From positions 30,196-94,195 of the forward strand of contig CAZDEY010000015.1 of assembly GCA_964504565.1 (NCBI GenBank): DNA of 64,000 bases. The letters run 5' to 3'. Position numbers and translations under genes: made by a program. Below the pieces are notes generated by a model that did not search any database, was not told the origin of the DNA, and was given only the letters and a program-made list of their open reading frames with translations. The stretch comes from Cesiribacter sp964504565 (GTDB taxonomy: Bacteria > Bacteroidota > Bacteroidia > Cytophagales > Cyclobacteriaceae). Each line of letters opens with the position of its first letter. The stretch's first letter is position 1. Positions 33,303 through 43,394 of the stretch are shown here, in pieces.

Positions 33303-34545
33303 AGTTGAGCAAAAGTAAATCTTTTAACGCCCACCTTCAAACTACCATCTGGTATTAAATACGCCAGCACTATATACAGGGCGAGGGGCAGGTAAAATAC
33401 CCTGTACCTAACCAATGAGCCGTATACCGGCGAGGCAACAACCATAGCCGCGGCCATACCTAATGAGTATGTCAGCCCAACACCGGCGTATAAGCTATAT
33501 GATAACCGTCGGCTTTTAGCGAACTTATATAGTGCCGTAATGGCGAGTACTAATAGAAAAAGGTTCTCTAGTCCTAATAGTATCTGCAAAGTATTTAACC
33601 TAAACGGTAGCATCGGCAAAGGCATAAATAAGCCGTTAAATAGTAGCAGCGGAGCGTGAATGGTAAAGCTGCCCCAGGTAGGCTCCAAGCTACTTAACTG
33701 GGCGTATGATCCAGCCTCGGCGGTGGCGGGACTAATGCCTGCAAAATTCGCGGAGCCTGCAAATACGGATGGCTTAAGCTAAGCCAGTAGGCTACAAATA
33801 AAACTAGGGCTCCGCCGCCTACAAATACCCACCAACTTTTACCCCTCAATAAGCTGCTAATCAATACCGCAAAACTTGCCATAATTAGAGGTACTGCCAC
33901 GTAATACTTAATTCGCCAGAGAAATAAAATACCTAACAGCATTAAGGCGAATTGCACTACGGATAGGCGCTTGCCGAAGATTAAACTCAGCAGGCCGCCA
34001 ACCATTAGCCCCACTGATCCCATTGCCAGCGATTCTTTTAGCAAACCCGATGACCAGAAGACTACACTAGGCCATAATAAAAGTGAAATTACCGCCGCCC
34101 GCGAGGTATTATTAAAGCACAGGGAAAGACGCGTAACCAAGAAGAAAAGTCCTAAAAAGGCTATGAATGAACACCACAAACTAACTACATAGTAGCTATG
34201 GCCGCTAATAATTGTTAAAATGCTGATCCAGCGCTCAAATACCATTGATCGGGAGTCACCATCAAAATTTGTGAAGTCAAGCCAAGTATCTAACAGGAAG
34301 AATTGGCTTATATAGGCCGACCAATCAGCTGAGGCAGCTTCTGCAACTTTTACAGAATTATTGTATAAATTAAAAGTGTCGCCACCCGGATAGTAGTAGG
34401 TATATAAAGCGCCTACCGCCAGGCCAGCAACCAACTTTAGTATCAAACCCGGCCAATATGCCCAGTAGGCTGCTGAACGTTGCCATTGACGGGCCGCTAA
34501 CCACGCCAAACTAAAAATTAGTAAAATATTTAATAGGGCAATCAT
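33287..34545 (-). pseudogene. Multi-pass membrane protein gene broken by a one-base frameshift
   Basis: The frame from the ATG at 34545 encodes 283 residues with many membrane helices and the motif WSSGLLKESL, then stops at 33694. From the same point another frame, which has no proper start, continues for about 135 residues (TAEAGSYAQLSSLEPTW...) into two more helices and stops at 33287. Restoring one base near GTCCCGCCACCGCCG (about 33714-33735) gives a 419-residue protein. The family resembles membrane proteins near polysaccharide genes in Bacteroidota, possibly a glycan polymerase or transferase. Whether the break is real or an error cannot be told. It overlaps DUF2851 by 4 bp. Confidence 0.72.
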
Positions 34546-35824
34546 TTAGCAGGCCGCATAATGGCAATACCAACCTGGCAGTTTAAGCACTTTTTAGGCT
34601 GACAAAAGTTATTGTATTGCTCAATAAGCGCTTGAGAGGTATAGGCGCTTTCATTGCTTATTCCTAACTCGGCATATAGTCGGGTAATTTTGTTATTTTC
34701 AGGAGGCAACTTGCTAAGAGTTGCGGCCAGAATTTCGGAAATATCTTCTCCGGACCTCTGAGATGCATAAAGTATTCGCAAAGGAAGAATTGCGTTGATT
34801 AGCAGACTGTTTGCACTGGCAGTTCCTAAATTGCCTAACTTCTGCTTGCTTTCCTTACCAAAATGATAGTGACGGTGCCAAAACTCACTAGGGCTGGCCT
34901 GTAGTTTGGTATGTAGAATTGTTGGTTGGGTAGAGACTAAATCCTGAAAAATGTTTGGAAGGCGCCTGAGCAACTCGGCAGTTTGCGCTAACCTAAGGGT
35001 AGGAAAGTTAGCCGACCGCATGCGCGAGAACTTCCAGGCTACCGGGTTCATTNNNNNNNNNNCAAATTGTACTTCCGGCCCAAGAATTTCCATTCGTTAA
35101 TAAGGTTCTGAACATAAGGCTCGTGGGAAGAAGCCGGCAATAGACCGGCCACACCAAATACTAGTGCCTCCAGTTGAAGGTTGTTGGCAAGGTGCTTCTG
35201 AATTAATTTGTAGGGCAAGCGGCGTGCAAGCTCCAGCATAGGCATACGGTTGGTTTTAAAGCCCATGCCGGAAAGTAATGCTGTATAGGCCAGTTGGTTC
35301 CAGTCCAGTTTATCTAATTCAGCATCCACCACCAGCTCCCTACCCTTTCTTTCCAACCGTTGAACCAACGCCCGCTCCCACTGGCTTTCCAAAATAATTG
35401 CCGGCATTTGAGGTAAGTAACCAGCGCAAGGAATTGTAAGTAAGCTACTAACTAAATTTTGGTACTTAGAAAAAAAATCAGGGTCAACTCGCTCAACAAG
35501 TACAGCAGTAGGTATAGGAGTACCATCCTGCCGGGTTGCACGCTGATTTCCTGCCCGGTATACTAGGTGCAAAATCGTTTTATTATAGGCCGGGTCTAGC
35601 TGGTGATTATGCTGAAACCAGTCCCCTTCATCAATATGAATTTCAACATCGCCCCGCCATACAAGGCCACCAATTTTAACCGAAGCATTGCTAAAATCCG
35701 GCCCGGCATCAGTATTTAACGTACCGGTTTGTATAACTTCCACCCCTTCTCCGCTCAGGGTTTTCCAGTCAGCTTTATTAAAATACTGAAATTGCCAAAC
35801 CCTATGCAGAAATTCTTCCTTCAC
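34542..35824 (-). CDS. DUF2851 family protein (single gene interrupted by 10-N gap)
   Basis: A roughly 425-residue DUF2851 protein. The N-terminal part shows GPDFSNASVKIGG, GDVEIHIDEGDWFQH and ILHLVYR, typical of the family; the C-terminal part, after the gap, starts MNPVAWKFSRMRSANFPTLRL and ends NCQVGIAIMRPAK. The two parts are in different frames only because the placeholder is 10 N, while the frame needs a length of 2 modulo 3. Function unknown; the acidic motif suggests a nuclease-like fold. It starts with GTG directly after the pyrF stop and ends ATGA-coupled to the membrane gene. Confidence 0.85.
35053..35062. other. Assembly gap (10 N) inside the DUF2851 gene
   Basis: The gap lies between KYNL and a conserved WKFSRMRSANFPT segment. 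Frame analysis requires 2 modulo 3 missing bases, so the true length is not ten. Confidence 0.9.
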
Positions 35825-36640
35825 CTATACATATTTTTTTAGACATTCCGCCATACCCGCCTGAAGGGTTGCCGCTTCCTGAGCAGCAGCTTCCTGCCAG
35901 TCGGCACCCCGGCTGGCGTATAAAATTCCCCGGCTTGAATTAACTAGTAGCCCACCATTGGTGTTAAGCCCCCATTTGCTAACTGCCTCTAAACTGCCGC
36001 CCTGGGCCCCTACGCCAGGCACTAATAAAAAGTACTCCGGTGCAATTCGTCTAACATTTTCAATTTCTTTGGGCTGGGTAGCGCCTATTACAAACATGGT
36101 ATTTTTGGGCGTACCCCAAAGTTTAACCGATTTTAACACTCGTTCATATAAACACTCCTCTCCCGTCTTAAGGGTCTGAAAATCCTGACTACCGCTGTTA
36201 GAGGTTAGGGCCAACACAATAACCCATTTGTTGGGTATTTCCAGAAAAGGCTGAACGCTGTCGGCACCCATATAAGGCGCAACGGTAATGGCATCAGCCC
36301 GCATTTTATTTAAAAAGGCGTTGGCGTACATCCGTGAGGTATTGCCAATATCGCCTCGCTTGGCGTCGGCAATTGCCAGGTGGGTACGCGGGATCATATC
36401 AAAGGTACGGTGCAGTACCTCCCAGCCATCGGAACCCAGGCTTTCGTAAAATGCGGTATTAGGTTTGTAGGCTACACAATGCTGCTCGGTTGCCTCAATT
36501 ATTCCTTTATTAAAGGCCAGAATACGCTCGGGCAGACTGCCTTCTAAGCTTTCCGGAAGTTTCTCCGGGTCGGGGTCCAGGCCTACACATAAGTAAGACT
36601 GCTTCTGGAAGATGGTCTGGGCTAGCTGCTCGTAGGTCAT
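35825..36640 (-). CDS. pyrF: Orotidine 5'-phosphate decarboxylase (type 2)
   Basis: A 271-residue enzyme from the ATG at 36640 (the frame opens 24 bp earlier with GTG). It converts OMP to UMP. The catalytic motif is IADAKRGDIGNTS with the Lys and Asp residues, and the phosphate site VPGVGAQGG. The spacing fits the longer type 2 PyrF found in Bacteroidota. It leads a minus-strand operon with DUF2851, the membrane protein and the acyltransferase. Confidence 0.93.
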   Translation of the reverse strand: MTYEQLAQTIFQKQSYLCVGLDPDPEKLPESLEGSLPERILAFNKGIIEATEQHCVAYKPNTAFYESLGSDGWEVLHRTFDMIPRTHLAIADAKRGDIGNTSRMYANAFLNKMRADAITVAPYMGADSVQPFLEIPNKWVIVLALTSNSGSQDFQTLKTGEECLYERVLKSVKLWGTPKNTMFVIGATQPKEIENVRRIAPEYFLLVPGVGAQGGSLEAVSKWGLNTNGGLLVNSSRGILYASRGADWQEAAAQEAATLQAGMAECLKKYV

Positions 36641-36708
36641 AGGGCTAAAATTACGGAATGCCACTCGGCCGGAAAAATTTTTCTATCGGAAACCGTTGGT
36701 GCTAAACG

Positions 36709-36734
36709 AAAAAAACCGAGCCAAAGGCCCGGTT
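36709..36734 (-). terminator. Terminator of the small membrane protein gene
   Basis: A 9-bp stem (36714-36722 with 36726-36734, 3-nt loop, one G-U pair) is followed on the minus strand by a T-run. It lies 22 bp past the stop at 36756 and upstream of pyrF. Confidence 0.8.
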
Positions 36735-36755
36735 AGTAAATTACTTATAGAGTTG

Positions 36756-36908
36756 CTATATACCCCGCCCCCTAATTAGGCGAATTAAAATAGCAATAAT
36801 GGCAATAACCAATAGCACGTGAATTAGCCCGCCTACGCTAAAGGCAAAATAACCCAAAAGCCAAAGTATAATCAGTACTATAGCAATTATATATAGTAGG
36901 TTGCTCAT
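36756..36908 (-). CDS. Small membrane protein, lmo0937/DUF5670-like
   Basis: A 50-residue protein, two hydrophobic helices separated by a short turn (FAFSVGG), ending in RLIRGRGI. Length, two-helix layout and the basic end match the lmo0937-type small membrane proteins, often induced by stress; role unknown. ATG at 36908, TAG at 36756, followed by a clear terminator, so it is a complete monocistronic gene. Confidence 0.8.
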   Translation of the reverse strand: MSNLLYIIAIVLIILWLLGYFAFSVGGLIHVLLVIAIIAILIRLIRGRGI

Positions 36909-37038
36909 AAAAGAAAGAATTTAGTACGAGCTTATAAGAAGTTCCTGACCTTAAATGTTTTGTCGGGCGGGTTAAATTAGCTTGCCCGCTTAAGATATTT
37001 TTAGGAGTTTTGGTGGTTTTTAAACCGAAAAAAATCCT

Positions 37039-39534
37039 ATGCCCTTATTTTTCAGGCGAAACCTAGTTCACCTGGCTGCAATAGTTTTGTACGCCCTGGT
37101 ATCGGTATTAGTATTTTCACCAATCTTTCTGGATAATCAGGAACTCTACCAGCACGATATTCTACAGGGTGCGGGGGGCAATCAGGAAATTATTACCTAC
37201 CGCGATAAGGGAATAGAGCCGTACTGGACTAACAGTATGTTTTCCGGTATGCCGGCCTATTTAATTACGGCTGACTATCCGGCCGATTGGTTAATATACT
37301 TTCACTCAATTATTACCTTGGGCTTTAAAGCTCCGGCTAATTTATTGTTTGCCGCTTTAATTAGTTTCTATTTTTTACTACTTACCGTAAGGGTCAGGCC
37401 GCTTTTAGCCCTGGTAGGTGGCTTGGCCTACGGTCTATCGGCATTTATACTAATAAGCCTAGAGGCTGGGCACAATAGTAAGGTTATGGCCATGGCTTAT
37501 GCACCCTTGGTAGTTGCCGGAGTACTAATTGCGTTTCGGAATAAATTGGTGTTGGGGTTTGCCTTAACCGCCCTGGGGGTTGGCCTGCACCTGCGGGCTA
37601 GTCACCTGCAGATTACCTACTATTTACTGTTGGTACTAATATTTTTTGCGATATCTCATTTAATATATACCCTTCTGGCCAAACAAAAATGGACGATTCT
37701 ACTAAAGCCGGCCGGGGTCCTGATTTTGGCTGCACTTGTGGGCTTGGCGTGTAACTTCGGCAAAATTTACGATACCTATAGTTACTCTAAATATAGTATT
37801 CGCGGAAAATCGGAATTAACGTCTTTAAACGGACAAGAGGAAAAGTCCGGCGGCTTAAGCAAGGAATACGCTTTTGCCTGGAGCAACGGTATAGAAGAAA
37901 GCTTAACCCTGCTTATACCGTATTACTACGGTGGCGCATCGTCGGAATCGGTAGATAAGGATGGGCCGGTTGGCATTGCCTTAGAAAGAAATCAGGTTCC
38001 CTATCAGCAATCCCAGCAATTACTTAAACAGATACCTACCTATTGGGGCGATCAGCCGTTTACAGCCGGCCCAATTTATATGGGCGCGGTAGCTATTTTA
38101 CTCTTTGCTATTGGGTTGGCCTTTGCCCCTGGCGAATTTAAATGGTGGTTGCTGGCGGTGGTAGTAGTAGGTTTGGTACTTTCTTGGGGAAAGAATTTTT
38201 CTGCGGTTAACAACTTTATTTTTGACTACCTGCCGGGCTATAACAAATTTAGAGCGGTTAGCATGGCCCTATTTATGGTTATGCTGGCGGTGCCGCTGCT
38301 AGGGTTTATAGGGCTAGAAAGGTTTCTGGTAAAGTTGCCGAGCTGGAAACCAGCCGACACCAAAGTTTTTCTGTATGCTGCCGGTTCAGTTATTGGAATA
38401 CTACTGTTAGTATTGATTTTTAGCCGTAGTTACGATTATTCGGCCGCGGTTGATAGCCGATTAGCCCAATCTGGCTACCCGGATTGGCTCTTGGATGCTA
38501 TACGCGCCCAACGTAAAGTTTTGCTTACGGCCGATGTTTGGCGTAGCCTTATTTTAGTTGTATTATCCGCATTATCTATCTGGTATTTTGGAATTAAAAA
38601 GCCAATGTTGCCGGCACTAGCCGCGTGTTTAGGCTTATTAATCCTGTTTGATTTCTATGGAGTTAATAGTCGCTACCTTACCGAAGATGACTACCGAGGT
38701 AACATCCGCCGGGAATTCTTTGCTCCTACCGCCGCCGATCAGGCCGTACTTCAAGATAACTCCCTAAATTATCGGGTTTTAAATCTGGAAAACCCTTGGA
38801 ATGATAATCGCACCAGTTATCATCATAAATCTATAGGCGGGTACCACGGAGCCAAATTACAACGCTATCAGGATATGATTGACCGGGTTTTTACCCCCGA
38901 AATTCAACAATTAATCAGTGGCCTTCAGCAAGGTAATGCCGGGTTTAATGAACTACCAGGTTTAAATATGCTTAACGCTAAGTACCTACTGGCCGGCACA
39001 CAAAAAGAAGCTGTTATTCAGAATCCGGAAGCTTTAGGGAACGCCTGGCCGGTAAGTGAAGTTATGCCAGTTAACTCCCCCGATGCCGAAATAGCAGCTA
39101 TAGCCTCACTACAAGTTGCTGATCAGGCCGTGATTGATGAATCGGAATTTAATTTACCTGCTAACCTAAACGGTGCCCAAGGTGAAGTTACGTTAAGCTC
39201 TTACCAACCCAACAAACTGGAGTATGAAGCCAATATGCAGCAAGGCGGCCTAGTTGTATTTAGTGAAGTATTCTATCCCGAAGGTTGGCAGGCAACCATA
39301 AACGGTCAGCCGGCAGAAATACTGAGAGCCAACTATATACTAAGAGCCTTGGCAGTACCGGCCGGTAACCACAAAATCACCTTTAGTTTTGAACCGCCCA
39401 ACCGACAGTTAGTATTCCTGATTATGATGATTGGCAATATTCTGTTAGTAGGTTCTCTGCTGTATTATTTGTATCAGGAAATACAGAAAGGAAGAAGTGG
39501 GCACCTAGCCACTGAACCTACAGACAAAAACTAA
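37039..39534 (+). CDS. YfhO family membrane protein
   Basis: An 831-residue protein with about 14 membrane helices and a C-terminal soluble domain. YfhO-type features include YQHDILQGAGGNQEII near the N-terminus, the FSGMPAYLI segment, LEAGHNSKVMAMAYAPL, and the C-terminal YEANMQQGGLVVFSEVFYPEGW domain ending in helices. YfhO-type proteins modify lipoteichoic or surface glycans in Gram-positives; the role in Bacteroidota is not known. The next gene starts 14 bp later, so it shares an operon with the flippase. Confidence 0.87.
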   Translation: MPLFFRRNLVHLAAIVLYALVSVLVFSPIFLDNQELYQHDILQGAGGNQEIITYRDKGIEPYWTNSMFSGMPAYLITADYPADWLIYFHSIITLGFKAPANLLFAALISFYFLLLTVRVRPLLALVGGLAYGLSAFILISLEAGHNSKVMAMAYAPLVVAGVLIAFRNKLVLGFALTALGVGLHLRASHLQITYYLLLVLIFFAISHLIYTLLAKQKWTILLKPAGVLILAALVGLACNFGKIYDTYSYSKYSIRGKSELTSLNGQEEKSGGLSKEYAFAWSNGIEESLTLLIPYYYGGASSESVDKDGPVGIALERNQVPYQQSQQLLKQIPTYWGDQPFTAGPIYMGAVAILLFAIGLAFAPGEFKWWLLAVVVVGLVLSWGKNFSAVNNFIFDYLPGYNKFRAVSMALFMVMLAVPLLGFIGLERFLVKLPSWKPADTKVFLYAAGSVIGILLLVLIFSRSYDYSAAVDSRLAQSGYPDWLLDAIRAQRKVLLTADVWRSLILVVLSALSIWYFGIKKPMLPALAACLGLLILFDFYGVNSRYLTEDDYRGNIRREFFAPTAADQAVLQDNSLNYRVLNLENPWNDNRTSYHHKSIGGYHGAKLQRYQDMIDRVFTPEIQQLISGLQQGNAGFNELPGLNMLNAKYLLAGTQKEAVIQNPEALGNAWPVSEVMPVNSPDAEIAAIASLQVADQAVIDESEFNLPANLNGAQGEVTLSSYQPNKLEYEANMQQGGLVVFSEVFYPEGWQATINGQPAEILRANYILRALAVPAGNHKITFSFEPPNRQLVFLIMMIGNILLVGSLLYYLYQEIQKGRSGHLATEPTDKN

Positions 39535-39548
39535 TTTAGTTAAAATTA

Positions 39549-41039
39549 GTGGGCTTCATTATAAAGCGCAGTTTTGCGATTACGGTACTAAATTATGCCG
39601 GAGTTATTCTGGGCTATATAAACCTTCTATGGCTTTACCCGGCGGCCTTTGAAGTGGCTGAGTTAGGAATTTTTCGCTGGGTACAGGATACAGCCTTGCT
39701 AATTGTACCCTTTACCCAACTGGGGGCCGGGCAGGGCCTGTTGAAATTTTACCCAGCCGAGGGTTCTAAACGTGAGCAAAGCCAAATAATTGGCGGACTG
39801 ACAGCTTGGTCTTTAGTGGGCTACCTAATTTTGGCGAGTTTCTACGCATTCTTTAATGAATACCTAGCAGAAAATTTGGCTAATTACAATCCAGATTTAG
39901 TCAACTTTTTGCCAATTGTAGTTTTTCTGATTGCCATCCTCTCTTTTCAGGCTTTGCTAGAAAACCTGGCCCGAGTTAACCTCCGGTTTAGGTTTGTGGC
40001 CTTTAGCAAAGATATTTTAGTTAGAATACTGAGTGGCCTATTGGTTGCACTTTATTTATTACGGTATATAACCTTTCCGCAGGTAATTGGAGGCCTTATG
40101 GGGGTTTACGGAGTTGTTTTCATTGTAATACTTATTTATCTATCAGCTAAAATATCCATTGATTTCCGTTCATTTTTCCGGGGTTTTAATCTCAACCAGA
40201 TTCCGCGGCAAGTTTATATTTACAGTCTTACAACCTTTTTAGGGGCTGCCGGCTCTACTCTAATAATCCGCTCCGACTCCTTTATGGTGACTTTGCTGGG
40301 AAGTAGCGCAATGAATGGCATTTATATGACTGCGTTCTATATGGCAGTGGTTATTGAAATTCCTAAAAGAACCGTAGCCTACGTTGCAATTCCGCTTATA
40401 AGCCAGTCATTCCAAAAAGAGGATCTAACTACTATTAACAGTATTTACCAAAAGTCCGCACTCAATTTGCTTTTACTCAGTGGCTTACTTTACCTGGGTA
40501 TAATCTGCAACCTGGATAATCTTTTCCACTTTATGCCTAAGGGCGATGTGTTTAGGGCCGGTTTACCAGTAGTAGTAATAATTGGCTTAGGTAAGCTATT
40601 AGATATGAGTGCCGGCCTAAATTCTGAAATACTGGTACTTTCTTCCCGCTACAAGCTTAACCTCTATTTAACTCTTATACTAGCTGCTACCAATATTGGC
40701 CTAAACTACTACCTTATACCCATTTATGGCATGACTGGGGCTGCCATAGCTTCCTTTATAAGTTTGGTTGCGTTTAATATAGGCAGGTTTATTGTGCTTA
40801 AAAGGTTCTACCACCTGCAACCTTTCAGCCTCAATACTTTTAAAGCGGTTGTAATATTGGTGATGGTTGGCTTACTGGGGTGGTTACTTCCGGAGCTCCG
40901 CCATACTGCCATAGATATTGCTTACCGTTCGGCATTTATGGTGCTTAGCTTCGGGCTGGGTCTGGTAATTCTTAAGCCTTCGGAAGATATAAACACAATG
41001 ATAGGCCAGGCATTGGTTAAATTAGGTTTTAAAAACTAG
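39549..41039 (+). CDS. Polysaccharide flippase (Wzx/MATE-like lipopolysaccharide biosynthesis protein)
   Basis: A 496-residue protein with about 12-14 membrane helices, GTG start, 14 bp after YfhO. The pattern, with polar residues in helices 1, 2 and 7 (RSFAITVLNYAGVILGY; IRSDSFMVTLLGSSAMNG), is that of the Wzx/polysaccharide biosynthesis family, which moves lipid-linked glycans across the membrane. Its stop overlaps that of the glycosyltransferase gene in a CTAG. Confidence 0.85.
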   Translation: MGFIIKRSFAITVLNYAGVILGYINLLWLYPAAFEVAELGIFRWVQDTALLIVPFTQLGAGQGLLKFYPAEGSKREQSQIIGGLTAWSLVGYLILASFYAFFNEYLAENLANYNPDLVNFLPIVVFLIAILSFQALLENLARVNLRFRFVAFSKDILVRILSGLLVALYLLRYITFPQVIGGLMGVYGVVFIVILIYLSAKISIDFRSFFRGFNLNQIPRQVYIYSLTTFLGAAGSTLIIRSDSFMVTLLGSSAMNGIYMTAFYMAVVIEIPKRTVAYVAIPLISQSFQKEDLTTINSIYQKSALNLLLLSGLLYLGIICNLDNLFHFMPKGDVFRAGLPVVVIIGLGKLLDMSAGLNSEILVLSSRYKLNLYLTLILAATNIGLNYYLIPIYGMTGAAIASFISLVAFNIGRFIVLKRFYHLQPFSLNTFKAVVILVMVGLLGWLLPELRHTAIDIAYRSAFMVLSFGLGLVILKPSEDINTMIGQALVKLGFKN

Positions 41040-42358
41040 ACTAAGCGGTCTAGTAGTTGGCTTAATTTATGAGTCTGATGGCGGCGACTAAATTGTTCTT
41101 TACCTTTTTGAGTAGCAGCCTTGGCAGAAATAGGCTGGCTTACCAGAAAATTAAGTGCTCGAATAATTTCTTCTTTATCAGCAGAATAATCAATTAGTAC
41201 GTTCGCCGAACTTTCAGCTAAGAGCCCGGCGACTTCCCCATTCTTAAATCCAAAATACATAATTGGATTGCCAGAAGCCAGGTATTCAAATGTTTTAGCC
41301 GGCACTATTGCGCGGCTTTTTTTGTCTCGGCCATTCATCAGCAGTAGACCGTCGGCCTGTTCAATAAGCTGTAGTGCCTGATGGTAAGGTACCGCACTTA
41401 TAGCCTCAAAATTTTGCGTCCCCAAAACACTTTTAATTTGCTCAGCCAGATTTTCACTGAACGATCCTACCATTTTAACTTTTATAAGTTTTTTGCCGGC
41501 ACTCGCGTTTTTGTTGTATTCGCTGATAGCTTGCCATAGTACCTGATAGTTACGCTCCTCGTTTAACAAACCTGTGTATACAAGCTCGAAATAGCTTTTA
41601 TCTGGCTCTTGGGTTTTAGGTCTAAAAACGTAATCAACTCCATTATAAATAGTATAAACCTTTTCCGAAGTAGTTTTTTGCTGAAATTCCTGGGCAGTAT
41701 GGTAGCTGGTCACTAAAATCCGATCGGCAGAGTTTAAAACCTTTTTTTCTAATAACCGGTGTATAGCCAAGGCTATACCTGAAGTTCCTAAGTCCTTAAG
41801 TACCTTCCATTCTGACCAGGGATCTCTAAAATCAGCTACCCATTTTATTCCGGTTTTCTGTTTAATACCTCGGCCAATTAGGTGCATACTGTGGGGTGGG
41901 CCAGTGGTTATTAATACGTCAATATCACCCTCTTCAATAAGCCTTTTAGCGTAATTTACTGCCGACCTCAGCCAAAAAATACGAGGGTCTGGCAGAAAAA
42001 AGTTAGCCCTGATCCAATTTAATATGGTGTGGCCGCGGCCGCTAGAATCCACCGCATTGGTGTAGGTTACTTTTTTACCGCTGCGTATCTTGTTCAAATA
42101 CTGAACAGGTTCCCGAATTGCAGTTTTATGAACCTCTACTTCTGGTAAAATATCCTTAACTAAATCTGCATCCTGAATATCGGTAGTTGGATTAACGGGC
42201 GTTAAAATAACCGGCTGCCAGCCAAATTCCGGCAAGTACTTGCTCATCTTTAACCACCGTTGCACCCCTACCCCTCCGCTAGGTGGCCAGTAATAGGTAA
42301 TAATTAGGCATTTTCGCAACCGTTTGCGGTTTTTTATTGTATTGCTTTTGGGTTCCAA
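41036..42358 (-). CDS. Glycosyltransferase family 4 (GT-B)
   Basis: A 440-residue GT-B protein. The N-terminal glycine loop YYWPPSGGVGVQRWLK, the linker, VYTGLLNEERNY and the C-terminal VPAKTFEYLASGNPIMYFG carry the nucleotide-sugar binding residues. It transfers sugar residues in a polysaccharide pathway; donor and acceptor are unknown. The start is TTG; no ATG is found nearby. It converges on the flippase with both stop codons in the same CTAG. Confidence 0.85.
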   Translation of the reverse strand: MEPKSNTIKNRKRLRKCLIITYYWPPSGGVGVQRWLKMSKYLPEFGWQPVILTPVNPTTDIQDADLVKDILPEVEVHKTAIREPVQYLNKIRSGKKVTYTNAVDSSGRGHTILNWIRANFFLPDPRIFWLRSAVNYAKRLIEEGDIDVLITTGPPHSMHLIGRGIKQKTGIKWVADFRDPWSEWKVLKDLGTSGIALAIHRLLEKKVLNSADRILVTSYHTAQEFQQKTTSEKVYTIYNGVDYVFRPKTQEPDKSYFELVYTGLLNEERNYQVLWQAISEYNKNASAGKKLIKVKMVGSFSENLAEQIKSVLGTQNFEAISAVPYHQALQLIEQADGLLLMNGRDKKSRAIVPAKTFEYLASGNPIMYFGFKNGEVAGLLAESSANVLIDYSADKEEIIRALNFLVSQPISAKAATQKGKEQFSRRHQTHKLSQLLDRLV

Positions 42359-42415
42359 CGTTTTCAGGACCTTAATTTTTCGTTATACTTGAAGCGCAAA
42401 AATAAAGCGAATTGC

Positions 42416-43387
42416 ATGAAAAGAGTAGCGGTTTTTACCTCGGGAGGTGACGCACCCGGCATGAATGCATGTATTAGAGCAGCAGTACGGGGCGCAATTT
42501 ACCACGAAGTTGAAATTTATGGCATCAGATACGGCTACGATGGTATGATTCGCGGTGAAATTTTTCCTATGCAGTCGCATAGTGTAAGCAATATAGTACA
42601 ACGCGGCGGAACAATCCTTAAATCGGCCCGCAGTGCCCAATTTAAAACTTCCGAAGGCCGAAAAAAAGCCTACGAACGTTTGCAAGAACACGGCATTGAG
42701 GGATTAATTGCTATTGGCGGTGATGGTACTTTTACGGGTGCCCACAAATTTTACGAAGAGTTTGGCATACCCACTGTAGGAGCGCCTGGTACTATTGATA
42801 ATGATTTGTACGGCACCGATTTTACTATTGGTTTTGATACAGCGGTAAATACCGCCCTGGAGGCAATTGATAAAATCAGGGACACGGCCGACTCGCACGA
42901 CCGGGTATTTTTTATAGAAGTTATGGGCCGTGACAGTGGCTATATAGCCGTACAATGTGGAATAGGCGGAGGAGCCGAAATAGTAATGGTGCCCGAAACC
43001 CTTACCTCAAAGGATGACGTAATCGCTACGCTTCGCCAGGGCTGGAGTCGTTCTAAGACCTCCTCCATAGTAGTAGTGGCCGAGGGTGACGAGGAAGGTA
43101 CCGCTATGCAAATTGCAGAAAGCGTACGCGAACAACTTAAACAAAAAGACCTGCGCGTTACTACCTTAGGCCATATTCAGCGTGGGGGCCGCCCCTCGGC
43201 CTTCGATAGAATTTTGGCCAGCCGATTAGGTTTAGGGGCTCTAGAAGGGTTGCTGAATGGTGAAAAAAATGTAGCCGCCGGTATAATTAACGACCAATTG
43301 GTGTATACCCCCTTTAAAGATGCTATAGAAAAAAATAAACCGCTTAACCCTGACCTTATAAGAATGGTTAATATTCTAAGCATTTAA
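42416..43387 (+). CDS. pfkA: ATP-dependent 6-phosphofructokinase
   Basis: A 323-residue enzyme from the ATG at 42416. It phosphorylates fructose-6-phosphate in glycolysis. Features: FTSGGDAPGMNA, AIGGDGTFTGA (Gly after GD marks ATP use), PGTIDND with the catalytic Asp, MGRDSGYIA and LGHIQRGGRPSA. Length matches the bacterial allosteric type. Pyruvate kinase is at 51832. Confidence 0.95.
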   Translation: MKRVAVFTSGGDAPGMNACIRAAVRGAIYHEVEIYGIRYGYDGMIRGEIFPMQSHSVSNIVQRGGTILKSARSAQFKTSEGRKKAYERLQEHGIEGLIAIGGDGTFTGAHKFYEEFGIPTVGAPGTIDNDLYGTDFTIGFDTAVNTALEAIDKIRDTADSHDRVFFIEVMGRDSGYIAVQCGIGGGAEIVMVPETLTSKDDVIATLRQGWSRSKTSSIVVVAEGDEEGTAMQIAESVREQLKQKDLRVTTLGHIQRGGRPSAFDRILASRLGLGALEGLLNGEKNVAAGIINDQLVYTPFKDAIEKNKPLNPDLIRMVNILSI

Positions 43388-43394
43388 TACCTGC

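Noticed and set aside
33287..33688. Treating the 134-codon frame as an independent gene
   Set aside because: It has only a TTG start inside sequence that continues from upstream; it is the C-terminal part of a broken gene.
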